Positions 1-5,183 of a stretch of 6,851 bases of DNA are shown in pieces; position 1 is the first letter of the stretch, and each line of letters opens with the position of its first letter. Origin of the DNA: an uncultured Lachnospiraceae bacterium (lineage in GTDB: Bacteria; Bacillota; Clostridia; Lachnospirales; Lachnospiraceae). The stretch covers positions 1 to 6,851 of the forward strand of contig UQAW01000127.1 in assembly GCA_900539175.1 (NCBI GenBank), written 5' to 3'. Both the position numbers and the translations under genes were made by a program. Below the pieces are notes generated by a model, which was given only the letters and a program-made list of their open reading frames with translations, was not told the origin of the DNA and searched no databases.

Positions 1-31
1 TTCATGTGTTAAGTTTTCAAAGTGCTATTGG

Positions 32-60
32 TTGTCCATTTGTCGGGCAACTCATATAAA
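32..60 (+). promoter_or_regulatory. Possible sigma-A promoter before the MarR-like fragment
   Basis: TTGTCC at 32-37 and TATAAA at 55-60 are separated by 17 bases, a fair match to the vegetative consensus (4 of 6 and 5 of 6). Transcription would start near 67, almost on the ATG at 68, and no Shine-Dalgarno sequence lies before that ATG. The message would therefore be leaderless, or the match is chance in AT-rich DNA. Confidence 0.3.
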
Positions 61-67
61 TATTTTG

Positions 68-250
68 ATGAAAACTCTAAATTTTCAAACAAAAAAGATT
101 GAAGCAATCTATTACAGGATTGCTTCTAATCTAAAGATGTCTGAAAGTGCCTTTTGGATTTTATACGCATTGGCAGAGGCAGAGCATGAATATTTTCAGC
201 AAGAGATTAGTGAAGAAAACCGATTCGTAAGCGGTTTTCAGAGGATGTGA
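68..250 (+). pseudogene. Truncated MarR-like transcription regulator (N-terminal fragment)
   Basis: The 60-residue frame reads like the N-terminal dimerisation helix and first helices of a MarR-family winged-helix regulator: a helix with IEAIYYRIA, then MSESAFWILYALAEAE, then FQQEISEE where such proteins enter the DNA-binding helix. MarR proteins are normally about 140-150 residues, so the recognition helix, wing and C-terminal helices are missing. After ISEE the frame continues for about ten unrelated residues and stops. No ribosome site precedes the ATG at 68, and an ATG at 32 in the same frame lacks one too. Family assignment is from pattern memory and moderate. A short unrelated helical protein is the alternative. 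It is most likely a relic, as its neighbours downstream are also broken. Confidence 0.5.
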
Positions 251-371
251 TTGCACGGCTGCTGGAATTGGACAAAGGAACGGACCACACAAAATATTGA
301 GGCAATACAATCGGGTAATCTTGAGCGACTGGTATAAACCGAATGGGTTTTCTGCTGCAGGAGTATTTTGA
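217..371 (+). pseudogene. Frame-broken coding scraps of unknown origin
   Basis: Between the MarR-like fragment and the GNAT pseudogene the protein-like signal hops between frames. The frame ending at 300 reads FSEDVIARLLELDKG, then stops at TGA 298-300. A +2 step (frame opening around 288 and ending at 371) continues with VILSDWYKPNGFSAAG. Both look coding in composition, and a single indel near 288-294 would join them. The first piece loosely resembles the late helices of MarR proteins, where Phe-Ser-Glu-Glu before a Leu-rich helix is common, so it may be the tail of the same gene after an internal deletion. I cannot name the second piece. No start codon or ribosome site belongs to either. 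Confidence 0.25.
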
Positions 372-814
372 CGCAAAGACAGATGCTGGATGGGAAAAAT
401 GCTTATGAAGGAGCATTCAGCGATACAGAAGCATTGGAGTGGCTTGACAGACAAATTTCCCGTTATCAAAAATAGGGATTTGGTTTATGGGCGGTTGTTC
501 TAAAAGAAACAGATGAAATGATCGGGCAATGCGGACTTACCATGCAGCCGTGGAAGGATAAGGAAGTTCTGGAGATCGGATATCTTTTTCAGCGGCGGTA
601 TTGGCATAAGGGATATGCCACAGAAGCAGCCAAGGCGTGTAAGAAATATGCGTTTAAAATATTGAACGCTGATGAGGTTTGCTCTATTATCCGGGACACG
701 AACACACCCTCTCAGAATGTAGCGGTAAGAAACGGCATGACGGTAGCAGACAGTTGGACAAAGCATTACCGCGGTGTGGATATGCCCCATTACCGTTATG
801 TAGCGGTTCGCTAA
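371..814 (+). pseudogene. GNAT-family N-acetyltransferase (RimJ/RimL-like), pseudogene
   Basis: One reading frame from about 371 to the TAA at 812-814 gives an acetyltransferase of the RimJ/RimL-like GNAT group, which moves an acetyl group from acetyl-CoA to an amine; the substrate is unknown. Seen in order: NAYEGAFSDTEALEWLDRQI, then FGLWAVVLKE (strand) and MIGQCGLTMQPW, then EIGYLFQRRYWHKGYATEAA, which is the acetyl-CoA-binding motif with the short HKGYAT turn, then a C-terminal NVAVRNGMTV, typical of the group's Asn-x-Ala-x-Arg-x-Gly-Met motif. The frame is cut by TAG at 473-475, exactly where RYQK-W-GFGLW would be expected, so one base change from TGG would explain it. The normal N-terminus (ETERLILR type) is missing. 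Translation could restart at ATG 518 and give 98 residues that keep the CoA motif but lack the N-terminal half. An active enzyme is unlikely. Confidence 0.8.
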
Positions 815-839
815 TTGATTAATGAGGAGAGAATATAAA

Positions 840-893
840 ATGTTTCAGAGTGATAGAACTATAAAAATGAGAGTCCACATATGCAACCTGTAA
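840..893 (+). CDS. 17-residue ORF behind a strong ribosome site; probable gene relic
   Basis: GAGGAGA at 824-830 lies 10 bases before ATG 840, the best ribosome site in the left third of the window. The frame reads MFQSDRTIKMRVHICNL and stops at TAA 891-893. No family is recognisable. The good translation signal with so little behind it suggests the start of a gene whose body is lost or frame-shifted; the frames that follow are Lys-rich but broken. A genuine 17-residue peptide cannot be excluded. It lies 25 bases after the GNAT stop, so it may once have followed that gene in an operon. Confidence 0.2.
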   Translation: MFQSDRTIKMRVHICNL

Positions 894-913
894 GCGTTTT
901 ATAACCTTGATAG

Positions 914-1165
914 ATGCCAATACAAAGAAAAAAACATATAAGCAATGCAGTGTATGGGGTTGACTGGTATAAGTGTGATGGACAATATTCAAAAGGTAAA
1001 ATACACTGTGGATGTGGTTTATGTAAATTTGGTAAGAGATATGGTCTGCCGGCAATTAGAGATAAGAATATTCCCACAGGAATCAAGGTTTTCCAATACC
1101 TGATATTCTTGTGGGAATATTTTTTGTTTCAATTAATAACTTTACCTTATTTTGTAGTTGATTAA
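914..1165 (+). CDS. Small Cys-rich ORF (HCxCxxC), probably a damaged gene
   Basis: The first ~52 residues are basic and carry a clear motif: WYKCDGQYSKGKIHCGCGLC (residues 18-37), with C21, H31, C32, C34 and C37. RKKHIS followed by a Tyr-rich stretch, then QYSKxKIHCxC, resembles a class of small basic bacterial proteins of unknown role with a likely zinc site; this is from memory and unverified. The ORF is doubtful as it stands. TAG at 911-913 sits directly before the ATG, there is no ribosome site, and residues from about 52 on (hydrophobic FQYLIFLWEYFLFQL) are translated from the terminator hairpin at 1067-1125. A true gene would stop before its terminator, so both ends look altered. The motif region is the part worth keeping. 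Confidence 0.35.
   Translation: MPIQRKKHISNAVYGVDWYKCDGQYSKGKIHCGCGLCKFGKRYGLPAIRDKNIPTGIKVFQYLIFLWEYFLFQLITLPYFVVD
1067..1125 (+). terminator. Rho-independent terminator, plus strand
   Basis: A 17-bp stem pairs 1067-1083 with 1105-1121 (AATATTCCCACAGGAAT against ATTCTTGTGGGAATATT, one G-U pair). The 21-base loop can form its own AGGT/ACCT hairpin. A run of six T at 1120-1125 follows on the plus strand. On the minus strand there is no T run after the stem, so it would end plus-strand transcription from the decayed region and protect the convergent gene that finishes at 1162. Confidence 0.8.
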
Positions 1166-1869
1166 TAACACTTTTTACATGCTCCATAGTTCTGGGATTC
1201 GGCATCGCTCCGGGAAATCTGATATGCTTTGTTGGGATTCATTTTTCCGCAGTCCGGTTTGTTGTGATATTTTGAACCGGTTTCAGATATCCAGACCATT
1301 TCGGTGGTATTCTCAGCAACAGGTGCTTCTGTGATTTCCGGAGTAACTTCTGGCGTGGACTGGGCTGTTGGCTGCTCCTGAACGGAAGCAGAACTTTCCT
1401 TTGGGGCATTTGCTGATGTGGCGGCTGCCTTTGAGGGTTCCGAGGCAGTCCCAGATGCTGCAGTTTCCTTTGGTGTTGGCGTGGCAGTTGGAGTGAGTTC
1501 CGGGGTCGGAGTTTCTGTTGGAGTCAGAGTTGCGGTAACTGTCACGGCAGGTGTAGAAGCAGGTTTTTTTGTAGGTTCATTTGTTGCCTCTGCAACTGAT
1601 TTTACAGATTCAGCTGTCGGTGTCTTTTGGATTTTGGGGGCTGTAATCATACATCCCAAAAACAGGATGACTGGTATCGCGACCGGAATCCATTTCTTTA
1701 ACACAATTCCTTTGTGCTGTAATAGTTGCCATACAATTGGCAGCAGTGATACTCCGAAAAGCGTAGTCAGAAGCGCAAATAAAAACGCTCCGTCAGCGAA
1801 ACTTCCGAGACCGACTAGAATAAACAGGATACTGAATATCCAGCGCACGACTTTAATTCCTTTTTGCAT
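1162..1869 (-). CDS. Membrane-anchored protein with Thr/Pro-rich linker and C-terminal His/Cys domain
   Basis: A 235-residue protein of unknown function. Seen in order: hydrophobic segments at about residues 7-23, 28-50 and 60-78; a low-complexity linker, residues 80-190, rich in Thr, Pro, Ala, Glu and Ser with TPTxTPTP runs; and a compact end, MVWISETGSKYHNKPDCGKM to ACKKCY. In that last domain H202, C207, C231 and C234 could hold a metal ion. The pattern (V-x-I-T-x-T-G-x-K-Y-H, Cys, then S-x-x-x-A-x-x-x-G-Y-x-x-C-x-x-C) is one I associate with short terminal domains on many Firmicute surface or secreted proteins; its role is not known to me. The linker composition implies it crosses the cell wall, placing the Cys domain outside. 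I chose the start at 1869, which has GAGGGAGG at 1877-1884 eight bases upstream, over a start at 1920 that would overlap the -10 box. The gene is single and divergent from thrC. Confidence 0.75.
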   Translation of the reverse strand: MQKGIKVVRWIFSILFILVGLGSFADGAFLFALLTTLFGVSLLPIVWQLLQHKGIVLKKWIPVAIPVILFLGCMITAPKIQKTPTAESVKSVAEATNEPTKKPASTPAVTVTATLTPTETPTPELTPTATPTPKETAASGTASEPSKAAATSANAPKESSASVQEQPTAQSTPEVTPEITEAPVAENTTEMVWISETGSKYHNKPDCGKMNPNKAYQISRSDAESQNYGACKKCY

Positions 1870-1876
1870 TGAAATT

Positions 1877-1884
1877 CCTCCCTC
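1877..1884 (-). promoter_or_regulatory. Ribosome binding site that fixes the start at 1869
   Basis: On the minus strand GAGGGAGG ends seven bases before the ATG at 1869-1867. The longer in-frame start at 1920 has no such site and lies upstream of the predicted transcription start, so it would not be in the message. Confidence 0.75.
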
Positions 1885-1902
1885 ATTTGTAATAATACAA
1901 AT
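1885..1902. promoter_or_regulatory. Perfect 18-nt palindrome over the predicted transcription start (operator candidate)
   Basis: ATTTGTA-ATAA-TACAAAT is an exact 7+4+7 inverted repeat. It sits directly downstream of the -10 box at 1903-1908 (minus strand), covers the predicted +1 near 1896 and abuts the ribosome site at 1877-1884. A bound dimeric repressor there would block transcription. In RNA it could form only a weak AU hairpin, so a DNA operator is the likelier reading. The binding protein is unknown. Confidence 0.4.
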
Positions 1903-1931
1903 ATTATACATCTTTCGCAAATGTAAAACAA
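1903..1931 (-). promoter_or_regulatory. Sigma-A promoter for the minus-strand membrane protein
   Basis: Read on the minus strand, TTGTTT (1931-1926) is followed by a 17-base spacer and a perfect TATAAT (1908-1903). The start would fall near 1896, giving a leader of about 27 bases that contains the ribosome site. The -35 box is a weak match, which fits a gene under regulation. Confidence 0.65.
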
Positions 1932-1951
1932 CATAAATTGCATATTTACAT

Positions 1952-2005
1952 CCGGGAAATGACAGATTGACAAGTTTTTTTGCTGCTTTTCTGTAAGATT
2001 TCCGG
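1952..2005. repeat. Imperfect inverted repeat between the divergent promoters
   Basis: CCGGGAAAT at 1952-1960 is matched by ATTTCCGG at 1998-2005 (one extra G in the left arm), and just inside them ACAG (1962-1965) faces CTGT (1991-1994). The arms enclose a T-rich stretch. It lies upstream of both -35 boxes and belongs to neither predicted message. It could be a regulator site acting on one or both genes, or chance. Confidence 0.25.
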
Positions 2006-2017
2006 CGATTTTCGTAG

Positions 2018-2046
2018 TTGTCAGAGGGGGATTCCTATGCTATAAT
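2018..2046 (+). promoter_or_regulatory. Sigma-A promoter for thrC
   Basis: TTGTCA (2018-2023, 5 of 6) and TATAAT (2041-2046, 6 of 6) are 17 bases apart, the strongest promoter in the window. Transcription would begin near 2053, leaving a leader of about 95 bases before thrC. In the leader I find no T-box (no AGGGTGGNACCGCG-like element), no long hairpin with a T run, and only a five-codon ORF at 2058-2075 without Thr or Ile codons, so no classical attenuator is visible. Confidence 0.8.
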
Positions 2047-2137
2047 CTACAAGGAAGATGAAGCTATTACGGTAACGTGTAAAAATCATCGGGATATGAG
2101 AGCGTGTTCCGTAAACAGGAAAATGACTTAGAAGGAT

Positions 2138-2142
2138 GGGAG
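2138..2142 (+). promoter_or_regulatory. Ribosome binding site that sets the thrC start at 2148
   Basis: GGGAG at 2138-2142, within GGATGGGAG, lies five bases before ATG 2148. The in-frame ATG at 2136 sits inside this region with AAGG touching it, too close for initiation. The protein then starts MEVLYKSTRG, the usual N-terminus of this family. Confidence 0.7.
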
Positions 2143-2147
2143 ATACA

Positions 2148-3635
2148 ATGGAAGTATTATATAAGAGTACCCGTGGTGATGGAAGTACAGTAACTGCCTC
2201 TCAGGCAATCTTAAAAGGTCTGGCGGATGACGGAGGATTGTTCGTACCGCTTCAGATTCCTTCACTGGAGGTTCCGGTTGCCAAGCTTGCGAAGATGAGT
2301 TATCAGGAAGTGGCTTATGAGGTTATGAGCCGTTTCTTTACAGACTTTACGGAAGACGAGTTAAAGTCCTGCATCGCCAAAGCTTACGATGAAAAATTTG
2401 ATACAAAGGAGATTGCACCTTTACGCGAGGCGGATGGAGCTTATTATCTGGAGCTGTTCCACGGAGCAACGATCGCATTTAAGGATATGGCGCTTTCCAT
2501 TCTTCCGCACCTTTTGACAACCTCAGCGAAGAAGAATGATGTAAAGAACGAGATTGTTATTCTTACAGCTACTTCCGGTGATACAGGAAAAGCTGCTATG
2601 GCAGGATTTGCAGATGTGCCGGGAACCAGAATTATTGTATTTTATCCGAAGGACGGTGTAAGTCCGGTTCAGGAAAAGCAGATGGTGACCCAGAAGGGAA
2701 AGAATACATATGTTGTGGCAATCCGCGGCAATTTTGATGATGCACAGACGGGTGTTAAAAATATCTTTAATAATAAAGAGATGGCAGAAGAGCTGGATCA
2801 GGAAGGTTTTCAGTTCAGTTCCGCAAACTCGATCAATATCGGACGTCTGGTACCGCAGGTTGCATATTATGTGTATGCGTATGCTTCTCTGGTGCGGATG
2901 GGGAAACTCTCAGATGGCGAGCTGATGAATGTAATTGTTCCCACTGGTAACTTTGGCAACATTCTTGCTGCATATTATGCAAAGAATATGGGTCTTCCAA
3001 TCGGTAAGCTGATCTGTGCGTCCAATGAGAATAAAGTGTTGTATGATTTCTTCCGTACAGGGAGTTATGACAGAAATCGTGAATTTATCCTGACTTCTTC
3101 ACCGTCTATGGATATCCTGATTTCCAGTAATCTGGAGCGTCTGATCTATAAGATTGCCGGCTCTGAGGAAAAGAACAAAGAGATGATGGGTGCTCTTTCC
3201 AAAGACGGAAAATATGAGATTACGGAAGCGATGAAAGCACAGCTTGCAGATTTCTACGGCAATTATGCGAAAGAAGAAGAGTCAGCAGCGGTGATTAAGA
3301 AGTTATATGAGGACACCGGATATGTGATTGATACACATACAGCGGTAGCGGCCGCCGTATATCAAAAATACGAAGCTGAAACCGGTGATAAGACAACGAC
3401 AGTCATCGCATCCACCGCAAGTCCATACAAATTTGCGAGAAGTGTACTTCATGCGATTGACGGAGAAAAATTTGATTCCATGACGGATATGGAACAGATT
3501 GACGCCCTTTGTGAGACTGCAAAAGTAGCAGTGCCGAATGCAATCGAAGAGATTCGCACGGCTCCGGTGCTCCATGATACAGTAGTTGAAGTAGATGAGA
3601 TGGATGGCATTGTAAAGAAAATTTTAGGAATTTGA
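2148..3635 (+). CDS. thrC: Threonine synthase
   Basis: ThrC converts O-phospho-L-homoserine and water to L-threonine and phosphate, the last step of threonine synthesis in the cytosol, using pyridoxal phosphate. At 495 residues it belongs to the longer class shared by enterobacteria and fungi, not the ~350-residue Bacillus type. Visible signs: N-terminal VLYKSTRG and DGGLFVP (residues 3-34); FHGATIAFKDMALS, with K112 as the expected PLP-binding lysine; ATSGDTGKAA (141-150), where the phosphate-gripping loop lies; VKNIFNN and SANSINIGRLVPQ; PTGNFGN, which binds the cofactor; and IASTASPYKFARSV near the C-terminus, all typical. It has its own promoter at 2018-2046 and is followed by a hairpin at 3637-3674. 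No hom or thrB lies next to it in the window. The gene looks intact. Confidence 0.95.
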   Translation: MEVLYKSTRGDGSTVTASQAILKGLADDGGLFVPLQIPSLEVPVAKLAKMSYQEVAYEVMSRFFTDFTEDELKSCIAKAYDEKFDTKEIAPLREADGAYYLELFHGATIAFKDMALSILPHLLTTSAKKNDVKNEIVILTATSGDTGKAAMAGFADVPGTRIIVFYPKDGVSPVQEKQMVTQKGKNTYVVAIRGNFDDAQTGVKNIFNNKEMAEELDQEGFQFSSANSINIGRLVPQVAYYVYAYASLVRMGKLSDGELMNVIVPTGNFGNILAAYYAKNMGLPIGKLICASNENKVLYDFFRTGSYDRNREFILTSSPSMDILISSNLERLIYKIAGSEEKNKEMMGALSKDGKYEITEAMKAQLADFYGNYAKEEESAAVIKKLYEDTGYVIDTHTAVAAAVYQKYEAETGDKTTTVIASTASPYKFARSVLHAIDGEKFDSMTDMEQIDALCETAKVAVPNAIEEIRTAPVLHDTVVEVDEMDGIVKKILGI

Positions 3636-3636
3636 T

Positions 3637-3674
3637 AGAAAAGGGACAGAGGGAAACCGATCTGTCCCATTTCT
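3637..3674 (+). terminator. Hairpin after thrC with weak T tract
   Basis: AGAAAAGGGACAGA (3637-3650) pairs with TCTGTCCCATTTCT (3661-3674): 8 bp of strong stem, one A-A mismatch, then 5 bp, with a 10-base loop. It starts one base after the thrC stop. No T run follows the stem, so it is either a leaky terminator, allowing some thrC message into dgt, or a 3'-end-stabilising hairpin. No convincing promoter is seen between it and dgt. Confidence 0.5.
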
Positions 3675-3731
3675 GCATCATAAAGAAAATGGATAGATCA
3701 GGTGATTGCGAAAGGGATGGGAAGCAGCAGG

Positions 3732-5147
3732 ATGAATTGGAAACAGTTGTTATCGGAGCATCGGGTAGGGGAATACAAAAAGTCAGGACAGGCAAAAAGC
3801 CGGGATCTGCGGAGTGAATTTGAGAAAGATTATCACCGGATTATCGGGAGCGCTTCTTTTCGACGGCTGCAGGATAAGACCCAGGTGTTTCCGTTGGATA
3901 AAAGTGATTTTATCCGTACAAGACTGACCCATTCCCTGGAGGTGTCCTCTCTGGCAAAGTCTCTGGGGCAAAATGTGGCAGAAAGTATTATACAAAAGGA
4001 ATTGGACCCGGAGTTTGGGATTCAGACGAAGGCGGAGATTTGTGACATCTTGCAGTGTGCTGGTCTGATTCATGATATTGGGAATCCGCCGTTTGGGCAT
4101 TTTGGCGAGGAGGCGATTCGTGACTGGTTTGGTAAGAATCTGTCCAGATTGGAATTTGAAGGGAAAAATCTGACCAAGGTGTTAAGCAGGCAGATGCAGG
4201 AGGATTTTTATCATTTTGAAGGCAATGCGCAGGCACTCCGTCTGGTATCAAAGCTGCATTTTCTGGTAAATGAACATGGTATGAATCTGACGTACGGTTT
4301 GCTTTCTACAATTATTAAATATCCGGTTCCTTCGATTGGAATTAATAAAGTAAGTGGAAATATCAAGGACAAAAAGATGGGATATTTTTATGCGGAAGAA
4401 GAGCTATACCAAAAAATTGGGGAATCCTGCGGCAATACCGGAAAGCGTCATCCATTGACCTATCTGCTGGAAGCAGCAGATGATATCGCTTACCGTACAG
4501 CGGATATTGAGGATGCATATAAAAAAGGCTGCATTTCTTATGATATGTTGGTGAAGGAGTTACACAGTCATCTGGATTTTTTCTATGGGAAAGAGGAGAA
4601 TGAGCCGGTCGCCATTCTGGAACATCAGTATCAGAAGGCACTGGAACGGAAGGACAAAAATCCGAAGCTTTATGCGGTGCAGAACTGGATGGTTCGAATG
4701 CAGAGCATTCTGATTTATCATGCAGGAGATGGATTTATCAGCCATTATGATGAAATTATGGATGGCAGTTACGGACATGATTTGTTTTATGGCACTAAAG
4801 CGGCGGCCATTGCACAGGCATTGGGTGACATTGCCTATTCTTATGCATTTACCTCCATGCCGATTTTGAAGCTGGAAGTTGCGGCGAATCGGATTATTAC
4901 CTATTTTTTGGATTCTTTTGTGCCGGCGTTTATCAATTATGATACGGAGCAGAGACTTGGTGTGATGGAGCAGAAGCTGGTGAATCTGATTTCGGATAAT
5001 TACAAGCAGATTTATCACTATTATTCCAAAGGCAGATCGGAGCAGGAAAAATTGTATCTGCGTCTATTGCTGGTTACAGACTATATCAGCGGAATGACGG
5101 ACAGCTTTGCAAAGAATCTGTATCAGGAGCTGAATGGAATTATATAA
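3732..5147 (+). CDS. dgt: dGTP triphosphohydrolase (HD superfamily)
   Basis: The enzyme splits dGTP (some relatives take any dNTP) into deoxyguanosine and triphosphate, adjusting the dNTP pool in the cytosol. At 471 residues it fits the long Dgt group (E. coli Dgt is ~505). Seen: YHRIIGSASFRRLQDKTQVF (34-53), the family's N-terminal signature; RTRLTHSLEV with metal ligand H67; LIHDIGNPPFGHFGE with H114-D115, the HD pair; HFEGNAQALR (161-170), near the active site; and EAADDIAYRTADIED, whose D250 or D251 completes the metal site. All key residues are present. I prefer ATG 3732, with GGGA nine bases upstream and MNWKQLLS at the N-terminus, over a GTG at 3702. It follows thrC by 96 bases and precedes cobT by 36. 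Its link to either pathway is unclear; it may be a housekeeping gene that shares the transcript. Confidence 0.92.
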   Translation: MNWKQLLSEHRVGEYKKSGQAKSRDLRSEFEKDYHRIIGSASFRRLQDKTQVFPLDKSDFIRTRLTHSLEVSSLAKSLGQNVAESIIQKELDPEFGIQTKAEICDILQCAGLIHDIGNPPFGHFGEEAIRDWFGKNLSRLEFEGKNLTKVLSRQMQEDFYHFEGNAQALRLVSKLHFLVNEHGMNLTYGLLSTIIKYPVPSIGINKVSGNIKDKKMGYFYAEEELYQKIGESCGNTGKRHPLTYLLEAADDIAYRTADIEDAYKKGCISYDMLVKELHSHLDFFYGKEENEPVAILEHQYQKALERKDKNPKLYAVQNWMVRMQSILIYHAGDGFISHYDEIMDGSYGHDLFYGTKAAAIAQALGDIAYSYAFTSMPILKLEVAANRIITYFLDSFVPAFINYDTEQRLGVMEQKLVNLISDNYKQIYHYYSKGRSEQEKLYLRLLLVTDYISGMTDSFAKNLYQELNGII

Positions 5148-5183
5148 TGTTTTGATAAGATATAGAGAAAAGGGGTAGCAAGT

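Noticed and set aside
1..1160. Insertion sequence or integrated element as the cause of the decayed strip
   Set aside because: No transposase or integrase remnant, terminal inverted repeats or target duplication was found in the window.
1132..1169. Direct repeat ATTAATAAC at 1132-1140 and 1161-1169
   Set aside because: Nine AT-rich bases at 29-base spacing are likely chance; no element boundaries or inverted ends accompany them.
1418..1936. Plus-strand ORF of 172 residues opposite the membrane protein gene
   Set aside because: It is the mirror of the Thr/Pro linker, giving Val/Gly repeats. It lacks a ribosome site, while the minus frame has a promoter, ribosome site and sensible domains.
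1967..1999. Second thrC promoter from TTGACA at 1967-1972
   Set aside because: The -35 box is perfect, but no acceptable -10 box lies 16-18 bases downstream; the nearest TAAGAT is 21 bases away.
2136..2147. Alternative thrC start at ATG 2136
   Set aside because: AAGG touches the ATG with no spacing, while ATG 2148 has GGGAG at a workable distance and gives the family's usual N-terminus.
2047..2147. T-box or threonine attenuator before thrC
   Set aside because: The leader is only about 95 bases, lacks the T-box core, has no terminator hairpin, and its five-codon ORF (MKLLR) has no Thr or Ile codons.
3702..3731. Alternative dgt start at GTG 3702
   Set aside because: The ten extra residues are not typical of the family and no good ribosome site precedes the GTG.
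5148..5183. Cobalamin riboswitch before cobT
   Set aside because: The gap is 36 bases, far too short for the aptamer, and no B12-box-like core was seen upstream of dgt either.
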